DNA of 10,277 nucleotides from Clostridiales bacterium. Lineage in GTDB: Bacteria; Bacillota_A; Clostridia; Peptostreptococcales; Anaerovoracaceae. The stretch lies in assembly GCA_015058265.1 (NCBI GenBank), contig SVCR01000035.1:1-10277 (forward strand), read 5' to 3'. Numbering within the stretch: position 1 is the stretch's first letter; the number at the start of each line of letters is the position of its first letter. The notes under the pieces are model-generated. The model did no database searches. It saw only the letters and a program-made list of their open reading frames with translations, and was not told the origin of the DNA. Below are positions 1 through 9,759 of this stretch, piece after piece. A program made the translations under genes and the position numbers.

Positions 1-1
1 C

Positions 2-820
2 GGACCTAATGCTCTTCACGGCGGCAGAGATTTCTATACAAAGCGGCTGTGGCAGTCCAGGATACCTTTCGTCAAGACAAGCGCGAGATCGATAGCCAAT
101 GCCTACGCGACAGAGAGCCTGAATGATGACTGGCAGAGCTTTGATCAGCTCTCCATGACCGGCAACACTGTCACATTCTGTCTTGACAGCCCGGACGGAG
201 ATCAGGGCTTCCCGGGCAATCTGCACGTAGAAGTGACCTATACGCTGTCCAATGATAACGAACTGCATATAGATTACAAAGCGGTATCAGACGCGGATAC
301 TCCGCTCAACCTGACTAATCACAGCTATTTCAATCTTTCAGGTCACGACAGCGGATCAGTGCTCCTGCAGCTGTGCGAAATAAATGCTGATTATGTTACG
401 GATACCGACGAGAACAATCTCCCGACCGGGTCGATGCTCGATGTCTCCGGTACGCCGATGGATTTCCGTCAAGGCAAAGCTCTGGGCACGGATATATCTG
501 CTGATTTCAAGCTTATAAAGATCGGTTCAGGCTATGACCACAACTATGTACTCAACGGCAGCGGATACAGGAAAGTCGCATCATTATGGTCTGAGGACAG
601 CGGCATCTGCATGACAGTGCATACCGATCTGCCGGGTCTGCAGCTGTATACTGCCAACCATCTGAATGACACCGGCAAGAACAGCACATTCTATACACCG
701 CAATGCGCGGTATGCTTCGAGTCACAGTTCTTCCCTGACGCAGTCAATCATGAGGATTTCCCGGGTGGTATCCTCAAAGCCGGAGAGGAATTCACTTCGA
801 GGACCACTTACAAGTTCTAA
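2..820 (+). CDS. galM: Aldose 1-epimerase (mutarotase), 5'-truncated by window edge
   Basis: The reading frame is open from base 2 to the TAA at 818-820, giving 272 visible residues; family members are usually about 340-350, so roughly 70 N-terminal residues lie outside the window. The enzyme interconverts the alpha and beta anomers of aldoses such as glucose and galactose and normally feeds the Leloir pathway in the cytoplasm. Family hallmarks are visible: Asn-x-Leu-His-Gly-Gly at residues 3-8, Asn-His-Ser-Tyr-Phe-Asn-Leu at about 106-112 (the His is the expected general acid), Gly-Tyr-Asp-His at about 177-180 (sugar-binding Asp), and Phe-Glu-Ser-Gln-Phe-Phe-Pro-Asp-Ala at about 239-247, whose Glu is the expected catalytic base. 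The first internal ATG, at 155, is not the start because homology continues upstream of it. It converges on the minus-strand gene next door. No galactose-operon gene is visible, so its pathway context is unknown. Confidence 0.95.
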   Translation, partial: GPNALHGGRDFYTKRLWQSRIPFVKTSARSIANAYATESLNDDWQSFDQLSMTGNTVTFCLDSPDGDQGFPGNLHVEVTYTLSNDNELHIDYKAVSDADTPLNLTNHSYFNLSGHDSGSVLLQLCEINADYVTDTDENNLPTGSMLDVSGTPMDFRQGKALGTDISADFKLIKIGSGYDHNYVLNGSGYRKVASLWSEDSGICMTVHTDLPGLQLYTANHLNDTGKNSTFYTPQCAVCFESQFFPDAVNHEDFPGGILKAGEEFTSRTTYKF

Positions 821-887
821 ATCCCGTAATCAGGAGCGAGCAGCTGCCGGCATGCCCGGATGACAGCGTTCGATCTGAACAAATACA

Positions 888-923
888 AAAGCAGCTGAAG
901 GATCACGTTCTTTCAGCTGCTTT
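888..923. terminator. Bidirectional intrinsic terminator between convergent genes
   Basis: Bases 888-902 pair with 909-923 around a 6-nt loop (903-908). The 15-bp stem is perfect except for one G-U pair when read on the plus strand. On the plus strand it is followed by a T-rich stretch (921-931), and on the minus strand by a run reading TTTTGTATTTGTT. It lies 67 nt after the galM stop and 43 nt after the stop of the minus-strand membrane enzyme, so it can end both transcripts. The rest of 821-966 shows no gene. Confidence 0.88.
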
Positions 924-966
924 GATCTTTCATTACGGGTGAAGCTATTATCACTCCGCCGTTTCG

Positions 967-3495
967 TCAGTGTTTGAGCTCGAAGAATTCTGTTACGGTG
1001 TGCTTCTTATCATAGAGCTCATTGTACTGCATGATCTGATATTCGTTCACCTTGTCCTCACTCGGAGTGGCCTCATCAGCGGCATACAGGTTTCCGTCTT
1101 TATCCATCTTGCAGTTATTGGAAATGACTGGTACATCCTTCATCAGATCTGCCTGGAATTTCTGATATCCCGTCATCGGAGCATTGATCGTCTCCATCAG
1201 ATATGTCTGGAGGAAGTTCGCGCTGATCTCAACATTCTCCTTCTCCTTGATATCGTAATTCGCCCAGATGATGAACGGTACTCTGTATTTCATCTCATCT
1301 TTCTCAAGATCAGTCAGACCGTCTTTTCTGGAATACATGGTCTCATAGAATTCCGATTCGACCTTAGGCTGATGGTCTCCGAACAGCACTATGACAGTCG
1401 GCTCATCGAGATCCCTGAAGTAATTGATCAGCTTCTCAAGTTCCTGATCGGATATCTTCATCAGATTGAGGAACTGGCCGAGCTCTTCGAACTGCAGTGC
1501 GCCGTCCTCGATATCTATCTGATGCGGCTCGACGATCCCGCTATCCTCCGAGAAACCGCCATGGTTCTGTATCGTAACGTTGAACATGTAGAACGGTCTG
1601 TTCTTCTCACCCTTTCTGTACTCCTCGAATTCGGATATCAGCCTGTCGTAATCTGCCTTATCCGAGATGAAATTTCTGACTCTGACAGGTTCCGTCATGT
1701 CCTCCGATGCAATGTGCTTGTCGAAACCGAGAAGCGGATAGACATTATTCCTGTTATAAGAATCAGCATAACCCGGATGGAATGCTATGTTGCCTCCGTA
1801 ATTTCTCGACTTCATCTGCCATGCCATAGCCGGAGTCTCTCTTGTTATTGCCGAAGAGTAAGCGATCGAGTTCAGAGGCATGAACATGTCTGTATCACCG
1901 GTCAGGAATTCAAATTCAGTCTGAGCGGTGTGTCCTCCGTATACTGATGAATGCATCGTTCCTCTTATAGTATCCTTCTTCAGGCTGTTGAAGAATGCCA
2001 GCACCTCTTCATTGGTGTCTATATCACCGAAGATCTCCATATCGGAGAAGGACTCGTTCATTATAGCGATCACATTAGGAGTCTTCTTAGTTGTCTTCGT
2101 TACCGGGACTGCTTCATCCGACTGATATTCAGAAGCTATCGAACGGACCTTATCCAGAGAATAACCCTCCGGCTTCTCTGCTCTGGCCTGTCTTACAGAC
2201 ATTGCGAAAGATAAATAATAGCCGTTTTTAGTATATGATCTCAGCGGATCCCATCCGGAGAGTTTGATATCATGATCTCCCAGTGTATCACCGACAAATA
2301 TAGTATTGTACAAACCGCCAAGAGCAGCTGCAGTAATGAGCAGCACGACCGCCCTCGCCTTAAGCCCGAGCTTTTTATCCTCTTTCAACGCAACTGCGAG
2401 TGATATCCAGATCATTGACAATATCACTGTGCTCAGAGCATACTGGTCGAGCTCCAGCTTGTAGCTGCTTGCTACCTGCATCGCTGTCCTGATCTCGAGT
2501 ACATCGTTGAAGAGGAACGGTGCTCCCCTGAACTGGATCAGGGCAAAGTTGACCAAAGTGAATGCCATGTTTATCAGCGTGGTCAGGATCACCGCAGCCT
2601 TCTTACGGTTGCAGATCAGGAATGTCAGGAGCCATATACAGCATATACACGAGAGGTTCATCAGTCCTGCGAATGTCATCATGCTCTTGACGCAGTCAAC
2701 AGACTTAAGCCCCTGCACCTTGGTGACCAGGATGTAGCACAGGAAAGGTGTGAGTACGAACATACATCTCAGGGCCGCATTATCAGCATTCCTGCGTATC
2801 AGCATACCTCTGCCGTGCCTGCCTTCTCCTGCCACACTTTCAGATGTTCCTCCGGCGACGAAGATGACGAGCAGCATCGCGATGATGATCAGGATCGCAT
2901 ACAGACCTATGACTTTCCATTTTATGCTGCTGTATACGGTCGCGGCATATATACCATCGTAATGCTTAGCGTTGAATATCGCGAATTCCACATCTGACTT
3001 GATATCCGTACCGTTCAGCACCAGGGTATAAGTCTCACCTTTTTTGACTTTACATATACCTCCCGGCGAATCATTGAAGTATACCGGTACAAGATGACGG
3101 CTTGACGCCTGCAGGATGTCCACATCCGACTTGGCCAGGACGTTCCCGTCCTTGTCGCAGATAGAAGCGGTCATCGTACCTGCTCGATTGTCGGCGTTAG
3201 CGCATTTGAATACTACGCCTACCATGCTGAGCCGGTCACCCATAGCCGTGAAGTCCTGACGGAACTCCTTCGTCCCTTTGGCATCTATGTATTCTTTTGC
3301 GATCGATGGCTTATAGTCATCTTTAAATATGTTCTTGCTCTCTTCTCCTACGAAAGAATGCTGGTCAGTGAATTCTCCGCGGAACATGAAGATCGATCCG
3401 AGGGTCAGCAGCAGAAGGATCAAAGCAAGGACCTTCCGCGCTGACATAGTTCTTTTCTTAATACTTTTAATATCTGATTCCCGAGTGCTTCTCAT
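967..3495 (-). CDS. Polytopic LTA synthase-like / phosphoglycerol transferase family membrane enzyme (sulfatase fold)
   Basis: This is an 842-residue membrane protein with a C-terminal extracytoplasmic sulfatase-fold domain (about 472-770) of the LtaS/MdoB type, which transfers phosphoglycerol from phosphatidylglycerol to a glycan or lipid acceptor. Visible active-site elements are Asn-Glu-Ser at 480-482 (metal-binding Glu), Gly-Gly-His-Thr at 520-523 with Thr523 as the expected nucleophile and Glu527 four residues on as in LtaS, Asn-His at 644-645, and Gly-Asp-His at 706-708. I see a basic N-terminus, TM1 at about 21-38, an extracytoplasmic region at 40-190, then six segments near 193-214, 242-260, 273-295, 299-319, 350-370 and 381-398. 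The positive charges (222-235, 297-299, 371-381) fit this topology and place the catalytic domain outside. It is longer than typical LtaS (about 650 residues). It starts 18 nt after the gyrA stop and is probably co-transcribed. The chosen ATG has only a close GAGGG (3499-3503); Met17 is an alternative. The acceptor substrate cannot be told from sequence; LTA synthesis itself is not proven. Confidence 0.88.
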   Translation of the reverse strand: MRSTRESDIKSIKKRTMSARKVLALILLLLTLGSIFMFRGEFTDQHSFVGEESKNIFKDDYKPSIAKEYIDAKGTKEFRQDFTAMGDRLSMVGVVFKCANADNRAGTMTASICDKDGNVLAKSDVDILQASSRHLVPVYFNDSPGGICKVKKGETYTLVLNGTDIKSDVEFAIFNAKHYDGIYAATVYSSIKWKVIGLYAILIIIAMLLVIFVAGGTSESVAGEGRHGRGMLIRRNADNAALRCMFVLTPFLCYILVTKVQGLKSVDCVKSMMTFAGLMNLSCICCIWLLTFLICNRKKAAVILTTLINMAFTLVNFALIQFRGAPFLFNDVLEIRTAMQVASSYKLELDQYALSTVILSMIWISLAVALKEDKKLGLKARAVVLLITAAALGGLYNTIFVGDTLGDHDIKLSGWDPLRSYTKNGYYLSFAMSVRQARAEKPEGYSLDKVRSIASEYQSDEAVPVTKTTKKTPNVIAIMNESFSDMEIFGDIDTNEEVLAFFNSLKKDTIRGTMHSSVYGGHTAQTEFEFLTGDTDMFMPLNSIAYSSAITRETPAMAWQMKSRNYGGNIAFHPGYADSYNRNNVYPLLGFDKHIASEDMTEPVRVRNFISDKADYDRLISEFEEYRKGEKNRPFYMFNVTIQNHGGFSEDSGIVEPHQIDIEDGALQFEELGQFLNLMKISDQELEKLINYFRDLDEPTVIVLFGDHQPKVESEFYETMYSRKDGLTDLEKDEMKYRVPFIIWANYDIKEKENVEISANFLQTYLMETINAPMTGYQKFQADLMKDVPVISNNCKMDKDGNLYAADEATPSEDKVNEYQIMQYNELYDKKHTVTEFFELKH

Positions 3496-3513
3496 ATACC
3501 CTCATTCTGCTGC

Positions 3514-6081
3514 CTACTGCTGATCTTCCGGCTGTTCTTCTACAGTCTGATCCACAGCCGCATCAGTTGCCGTTTCTGTTACATTCTCTTCTGCCGGAAC
3601 TTCCTCATCCTCTCCGGACGACTTCTCTGCGCTCTCCTCATCGACTACTTTGGCAAAAGCGACGATGCGGTTCTCTCCGTCGACCTTCATGACTTTGACG
3701 CCCTGGGTAGTACGTCCCGAAGTGCTGACCTCGTTGGCGCGGATCCTGATGATGACTCCGTTGGAATTGATCACCATAACTTCGTCTTCATCGTTTACAA
3801 GAGTAGCTCCGACCAGCTTACCTGTTCTCTCGAACTTGGTCTTGTCATATGTCGCAACGCCCTTGCCGCCGCGGGTCTGGAGGCGATACTCTTCAAGAGG
3901 AGTTCTCTTTCCGAATCCGTTCTCAGTGATGACGAGCATCTTCCTGCTCTGGTCTATATCCAGCTCCATGGAAACTACTTCGTCTCCGTCATCGAGCATG
4001 ATCGCTCTGACTCCGCCGGCATTTCTGCCCATAGGTCTGACATCCTTCTCAGAGAACGCGATAGCTTTGCCCTCCTTAGTCACAACGAGGACATTCTCGT
4101 TACCGCCTGCCTGAGCGACTGCTATCAGCTTATCATCTTCCTTGAGAGTGATAGCGATGAGGCCTGTCTTGCGGTTGGTGTCGAATTCCGTAAGCGGAGT
4201 TTTCTTGATCGTACCCTTCTTGGTGACCATGACAAGGCATTCATCAGGAGCGAACTCTCTGATAGGAATTACAGCTGTTACTCTCTCTGAACTGTTGAGG
4301 TTCAGGAAGTTGATAACAGGTGTACCCTTGGCTGTTCTCGATGCCTCAGGTATCTGATATGCCTTGATCTTGTAGACTCTTCCCATATCTGTGAAGAACA
4401 TGAGGTAGTCATGTGTGCTCGTGATGATAAGATCACGGACAAAGTCAGATTCGCGGGTCGTGAGTCCGACGATACCCTTGCCGCCTCTTCTCTGAGCTTT
4501 GTAGGTGTCTGCCGGCACTCTCTTGACATATCCGAGGTGTGTCAGTGTGACAGCTACTTCCTGCTCCTCGATCAGAGATTCGTCATCGAGCTCGCCCTCA
4601 TCAGCGACGATCTGAGTCCTGCGAGGATCTCCCCATTTTTCCTTGATCTCAAGGAGCTCATCCTTGATGACGCCCATCAGGAGATGTTCATCCGCAAGGA
4701 GGCTCTTGTAATATGCTATCTTCTTCTGCAGGTCGGCATATTCAGCTTCGATCTTCTCTCGTTCGAGTCCTTGCAGTCTGGCAAGCCTCATGTCGAGGAT
4801 AGCCTGAGCCTGGATCTCCGTGAGACCGAATCTGACCATGAGTTTCTCTCTGGCGTCATTGTACGATGATCTGATCGTCTGGATGACTTCATCGATATTA
4901 TCGAGCGCTATAATGAGACCTTCCAAGATATGGGCTCTCGCCTCGGCTTTGGCCAGATCGAACCTGGTCCTTCTGGTCACTACGACCTTCTGGTGCTTAA
5001 GATATTCCTCGATGATCTGTCTGAGATTGAGGATCTTAGGCTCGCCGTTTACAAGTGCCAGCATTATCATGCTGAACGATGTCTGCAGAGCTGTGTGCTT
5101 GTAGAGTCTGTTGAGGATGACATTAGGATTGACATCCTTCTTGAGCTCGATAACTATTCTGGTTCCTTCGCGGTTGGACTCATCTCTTATAGCTGAGATC
5201 CCCTCAACACGCTTATCTCTTACGAGATCAGCCATCGACTCGATGAGCCTTGCCTTGTTGACCTGGAAAGGTATCTCTGATACGACGATGCGGAGTTTCC
5301 CGCGGCCGGTCTCTTCTATCTCGCATACCGACCTTACGTTGACTTTGCCCTGACCTGTCAGATATGCCTGTCTGGCTCCGTTCCTGCCGAGTATCATGGC
5401 TCCGGTAGGGAAGTCAGGCGCTTTGATGATCCTGATCAGATCATCGATCGAACACTCCGGGTCATCGATCATCTTGACGCATGCATCTATCGTCTCCCCG
5501 AGATTGTGAGGCGGGATGGATGTAGCCATTCCGACTGCGATACCATTGGAGCCGTTGATCAGGAGATTAGGTACTCTTGACGGAAGTACTTCCGGCTCCT
5601 GCTCTTCGCCGTCATAGTTATCCATGAAGTCTACGGTGTCCTTCTCGATATCTCTTACCATCTGCAGAGAGAACGGGGACATCCTGGCTTCGGTATATCT
5701 TGATGCTGCCGCGCCGTCTCCGTCTACGGAACCGAAGTTTCCGTGTCCGTCTACCAGCGGATACCTGGTAGAGAAGTCCTGGGCCATTTTGACCATGGCC
5801 TCGTAGATCGAGCTGTCGCCGTGCGGGTGGTATTTACCCATTACCTCACCGACGATACGCGCGGATTTCTTATGAGGTTTGTCCGGAGTTATTCCGAGCG
5901 AATGCATCCCGTACAAGATCCTTCTGTGTACCGGCTTGAGTCCGTCTCTGACATCCGGCAGAGCACGTCCGACTATGACGCTCATCGCATAGTCGATATA
6001 CGAGTTCTTCATCTCGCTGTATATCTCGTGCTCGATTATTGTGCTGTTATCAGCAATATTCTCTATGTTGTTTTCAGACAT
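3514..6081 (-). CDS. gyrA: DNA gyrase subunit A
   Basis: GyrA is the DNA breakage-reunion and wrapping subunit of gyrase (A2B2), the type IIA topoisomerase that introduces negative supercoils. At 855 residues it has the normal length. The catalytic Tyr is Tyr129, in Ala-Ser-Arg-Tyr-Thr-Glu-Ala-Arg. The quinolone-resistance region has Lys-Tyr-His-Pro-His-Gly-Asp at 83-89, with Ser90 and Glu94 at the positions of E. coli Ser83 and Asp87, the usual susceptible-type residues in Gram-positives. The GyrA box Gln-Arg-Arg-Gly-Gly-Lys-Gly at 530-536 identifies it as gyrase rather than topoisomerase IV, and a degenerate copy (Thr-Arg-Gly-Gly-Lys-Gly) is at 736-741 in the C-terminal beta-pinwheel. The last ~42 residues (814-855) are a strongly acidic tail. 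The start has a good ribosome site (AAGGAT at 6088-6093, 6-nt spacing). It follows gyrB by 60 nt without a terminator. Confidence 0.98.
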   Translation of the reverse strand: MSENNIENIADNSTIIEHEIYSEMKNSYIDYAMSVIVGRALPDVRDGLKPVHRRILYGMHSLGITPDKPHKKSARIVGEVMGKYHPHGDSSIYEAMVKMAQDFSTRYPLVDGHGNFGSVDGDGAAASRYTEARMSPFSLQMVRDIEKDTVDFMDNYDGEEQEPEVLPSRVPNLLINGSNGIAVGMATSIPPHNLGETIDACVKMIDDPECSIDDLIRIIKAPDFPTGAMILGRNGARQAYLTGQGKVNVRSVCEIEETGRGKLRIVVSEIPFQVNKARLIESMADLVRDKRVEGISAIRDESNREGTRIVIELKKDVNPNVILNRLYKHTALQTSFSMIMLALVNGEPKILNLRQIIEEYLKHQKVVVTRRTRFDLAKAEARAHILEGLIIALDNIDEVIQTIRSSYNDAREKLMVRFGLTEIQAQAILDMRLARLQGLEREKIEAEYADLQKKIAYYKSLLADEHLLMGVIKDELLEIKEKWGDPRRTQIVADEGELDDESLIEEQEVAVTLTHLGYVKRVPADTYKAQRRGGKGIVGLTTRESDFVRDLIITSTHDYLMFFTDMGRVYKIKAYQIPEASRTAKGTPVINFLNLNSSERVTAVIPIREFAPDECLVMVTKKGTIKKTPLTEFDTNRKTGLIAITLKEDDKLIAVAQAGGNENVLVVTKEGKAIAFSEKDVRPMGRNAGGVRAIMLDDGDEVVSMELDIDQSRKMLVITENGFGKRTPLEEYRLQTRGGKGVATYDKTKFERTGKLVGATLVNDEDEVMVINSNGVIIRIRANEVSTSGRTTQGVKVMKVDGENRIVAFAKVVDEESAEKSSGEDEEVPAEENVTETATDAAVDQTVEEQPEDQQ

Positions 6082-6141
6082 TATCTTATCCTTATAGTGT
6101 TCTCTGGTCTTTTCAGTCTTACCTGTATACGGGAAAGCTCA

Positions 6142-8151
<2,010 letters not shown>

Positions 8152-8161
8152 TCATGCCCAT

Positions 8162-8190
8162 ATTTTAACATATAAGCGATTTTTTTACAA
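8162..8190 (-). promoter_or_regulatory. Sigma-A-type promoter for gyrB-gyrA
   Basis: On the minus strand, TTGTAA (8185-8190; 4 of 6 to TTGACA) is followed after exactly 17 bp by TAAAAT (8162-8167; 5 of 6 to TATAAT). A TG dinucleotide one base upstream of the -10 box gives an extended -10. Transcription should start near 8153-8157, leaving a leader of about 90 nt before the gyrB ATG. The region is AT-rich compared with its surroundings and lies just downstream of the MATE gene terminator. Confidence 0.75.
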
Positions 8191-8229
8191 GTTATCACGC
8201 AACACTGTTTTCTAACCAAAAATCGCTTA
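8173..8229. repeat. 12-bp inverted repeat spanning the gyrB promoter
   Basis: TAAGCGATTTTT at 8173-8184 and its exact reverse complement at 8218-8229 are separated by 33 bp. The left arm occupies the spacer of the gyrB promoter, and the right arm is the descending arm plus T-tract of the MATE terminator. It could be an operator, an alternative RNA hairpin in readthrough transcripts, or a duplicated terminator half. Confidence 0.6.
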
Positions 8230-8247
8230 AATCGAGAATTTCAGCGA
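8218..8247 (-). terminator. Probable intrinsic terminator of the MATE gene
   Basis: On the minus strand, starting 12 nt after the MATE stop, TCGCT (8243-8247) pairs with AGCGA (8223-8227). Inside, after one mismatch, AAAT pairs with ATTT around a TCTCG loop. Five Ts follow directly (8218-8222). The inner stem is AT-rich with a mismatch, so termination may be partial and some transcripts may read into gyrB. Confidence 0.55.
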
Positions 8248-8259
8248 AATATGAAAAAT

Positions 8260-9672
8260 TCAACTACTTTTCTGATCTGCCGCGGCAAGGTTTCGCAGCC
8301 ACCTTTCTCTCTTGAGCCATTTATGAAATACAATGACTCTGACTATATCGAGCAGCTTTACATAGAAATACAGACCGATCGGGCCGATATCTGTATACAC
8401 CGCCAGCAGCACGACTGCCGGTATCATTATAAATACCGTTATGCCTGCATCCACGAAGGCTCCCATTGCAGTATCTCCGCCTGCTCTCGCGACGGCGAGC
8501 TGCGTATTCATATAGATCCATACCGGCATGAACACAGCCATCAGCATGATCATCTTTCTGCATATGTCAGTAGCCTCCGGACTGAGCTTGCCGAAAACGA
8601 CCGGAACGAGCAGCGTCGTTGCCATGGCGACGAACATCATGATCACACCCAGTATCGCTCCTCCCGTCAGCAGCCACCTGCCCTGATCCCTTGCTTCATC
8701 CAACTTGCCTGATCCGAGAGTGCTCCCGAGTATCACGCTTGTAGCGGCTGTTGTTCCATTGAAAGCCACGAAGAAAAGATTAGCAATAGCAAAGCTGGCC
8801 GCCATTCCGGAGACCACATCCGCACCGCCGCGGCCGTTATAAAGAGCCGTAGTGATTGTTTCAGACATTACCCAGGTCATCTCACTGGCGAGCACCATTC
8901 CGCCTTTCTTGAGTATCTCCTTATAAAGTCCTGTGTCTAACTTAAACAAAGCTGACGGACTGATAATGAAAGCTGGCCTGAGCTTCAGACACACTCCGGC
9001 ATATATCGCCAGCTCAAGACTGCGGGCAATGACCGTAGCGAGAGCAGCACCCTTTACTCCCAGCGCAGGCGCGCCCAGATGTCCGTAGATAAGTATCCAG
9101 TTGAAGAAGGTATTGGTCAGAGTTGCGACAACAGAGATATACAGAGGGATACGAACCTGTCCTGTGTCTCTGAGAGATGTTGCGATGCACATCGAAATGG
9201 TCATCTGCAGTCCCATGAAGAACATCATCCTTATATAAGTAACTCCCTCAGTCAGGATCGCCTGAGCCTCGGTGTTCCCTATCAGCATCAGAGAGAGCAC
9301 CTGACGAGGCGCCGCAACACAGACTATGAAGTAAGGAACAAAAGCAAACAGCCCGGTGATCAGTTTGAACCGGAAAGCCTGCTGCATCCCTTTCGGATCA
9401 CCGGCACCATAGAACTGAGTCAGATAAATACCGCCTGACATGCAGATGGTATTCAGGAAGATCATGAATACAAACAGGACCTGATTCGCGACATTCACGC
9501 CGGACATGCACACGTCCCCAAGACCGGCAACCATAAAATTGTCTATAAGCGAAACAAGGCTCTGGATCATCTGCTGCAGCATTATAGGCATAGCGATCCC
9601 GAGAGCCCATTTATAGAATATTCTGTTTCCGAAGTATTTATTATGATTGCTCACTATTGCGGAACAGCCCAC
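8260..9672 (-). CDS. MATE family efflux transporter
   Basis: This is a 470-residue inner-membrane exporter of the multidrug and toxic compound extrusion family, which expels cationic drugs or metabolites using a Na+ or H+ gradient. The length fits the family (about 440-480), and about 12 hydrophobic segments are visible. The N-terminal half has Ile-Ala-Met-Pro-Ile-Met at 26-31, Ile-Asp-Asn-Phe-Met-Val-Ala-Gly at 43-50 and Ser-Leu-Arg-Asp-Thr-Gly at 166-171. The C-terminal half has the pseudo-repeat equivalent Gln-Leu-Ala-Val-Ala-Arg-Ala-Gly-Gly-Asp at 391-400. Its substrate cannot be inferred. The start is uncertain: the furthest upstream start is a GTG (9670-9672) with no clear ribosome site, and an in-frame TAA sits three codons before it. 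A second GTG is at codon 7 and the first ATG, codon 28, is already inside TM1. It sits between recF and gyrB with a terminator on each side, so it is probably its own transcription unit. Confidence 0.93.
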   Translation of the reverse strand: MGCSAIVSNHNKYFGNRIFYKWALGIAMPIMLQQMIQSLVSLIDNFMVAGLGDVCMSGVNVANQVLFVFMIFLNTICMSGGIYLTQFYGAGDPKGMQQAFRFKLITGLFAFVPYFIVCVAAPRQVLSLMLIGNTEAQAILTEGVTYIRMMFFMGLQMTISMCIATSLRDTGQVRIPLYISVVATLTNTFFNWILIYGHLGAPALGVKGAALATVIARSLELAIYAGVCLKLRPAFIISPSALFKLDTGLYKEILKKGGMVLASEMTWVMSETITTALYNGRGGADVVSGMAASFAIANLFFVAFNGTTAATSVILGSTLGSGKLDEARDQGRWLLTGGAILGVIMMFVAMATTLLVPVVFGKLSPEATDICRKMIMLMAVFMPVWIYMNTQLAVARAGGDTAMGAFVDAGITVFIMIPAVVLLAVYTDIGPIGLYFYVKLLDIVRVIVFHKWLKRERWLRNLAAADQKSS

Positions 9673-9673
9673 T

Positions 9674-9701
9674 ATTATGAATTATTCTCTATTAAGAACA
9701 A
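9674..9701 (-). promoter_or_regulatory. Weak candidate promoter for the MATE gene
   Basis: On the minus strand, TTGTTC (9696-9701; 3 of 6) is followed after 16 bp by CATAAT (9674-9679; 5 of 6). A second -10-like AATAAT lies at 9681-9686. The -35 element overlaps the T-tract of the recF terminator. Some promoter is needed here because the recF terminator should cut off upstream transcription, but which hexamers are used is unclear. Confidence 0.3.
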
Positions 9702-9733
9702 CTGCTCAGATCTCAAGGTGAAGATCTGAGCAG
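9694..9733 (-). terminator. Intrinsic terminator of recF
   Basis: Bases 9702-9713 and 9722-9733 are perfect 12-bp reverse complements with an 8-nt loop. On the minus strand the stem is followed by TTGTTCTTAAT. It begins 26 nt after the recF stop. The plus-strand side lacks a T run, so it works in the recF direction only. Confidence 0.85.
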
Positions 9734-9759
9734 CGAAACCGGTCAGAAAGCCGTGTTAT

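Noticed and set aside
823..939. 8-bp inverted repeat CCCGTAAT / ATTACGGG flanking the galM terminator
   Set aside because: The arms are short, about 100 nt apart, mismatched immediately outside and inside, and could easily occur by chance. The 15-bp hairpin between them explains termination.
970..1947. 325-codon plus-strand ORF opposite the membrane enzyme gene
   Set aside because: It is in exact antisense codon register with the real gene, where its stops would need TTA, CTA or TCA codons that this genome uses rarely. Its translation shows no family motifs and it has no ribosome site.
5785..5830. Fluoroquinolone-resistance substitution in gyrA
   Set aside because: The hot-spot residues read Ser90 and Glu94, the usual susceptible-type residues in Gram-positive GyrA.
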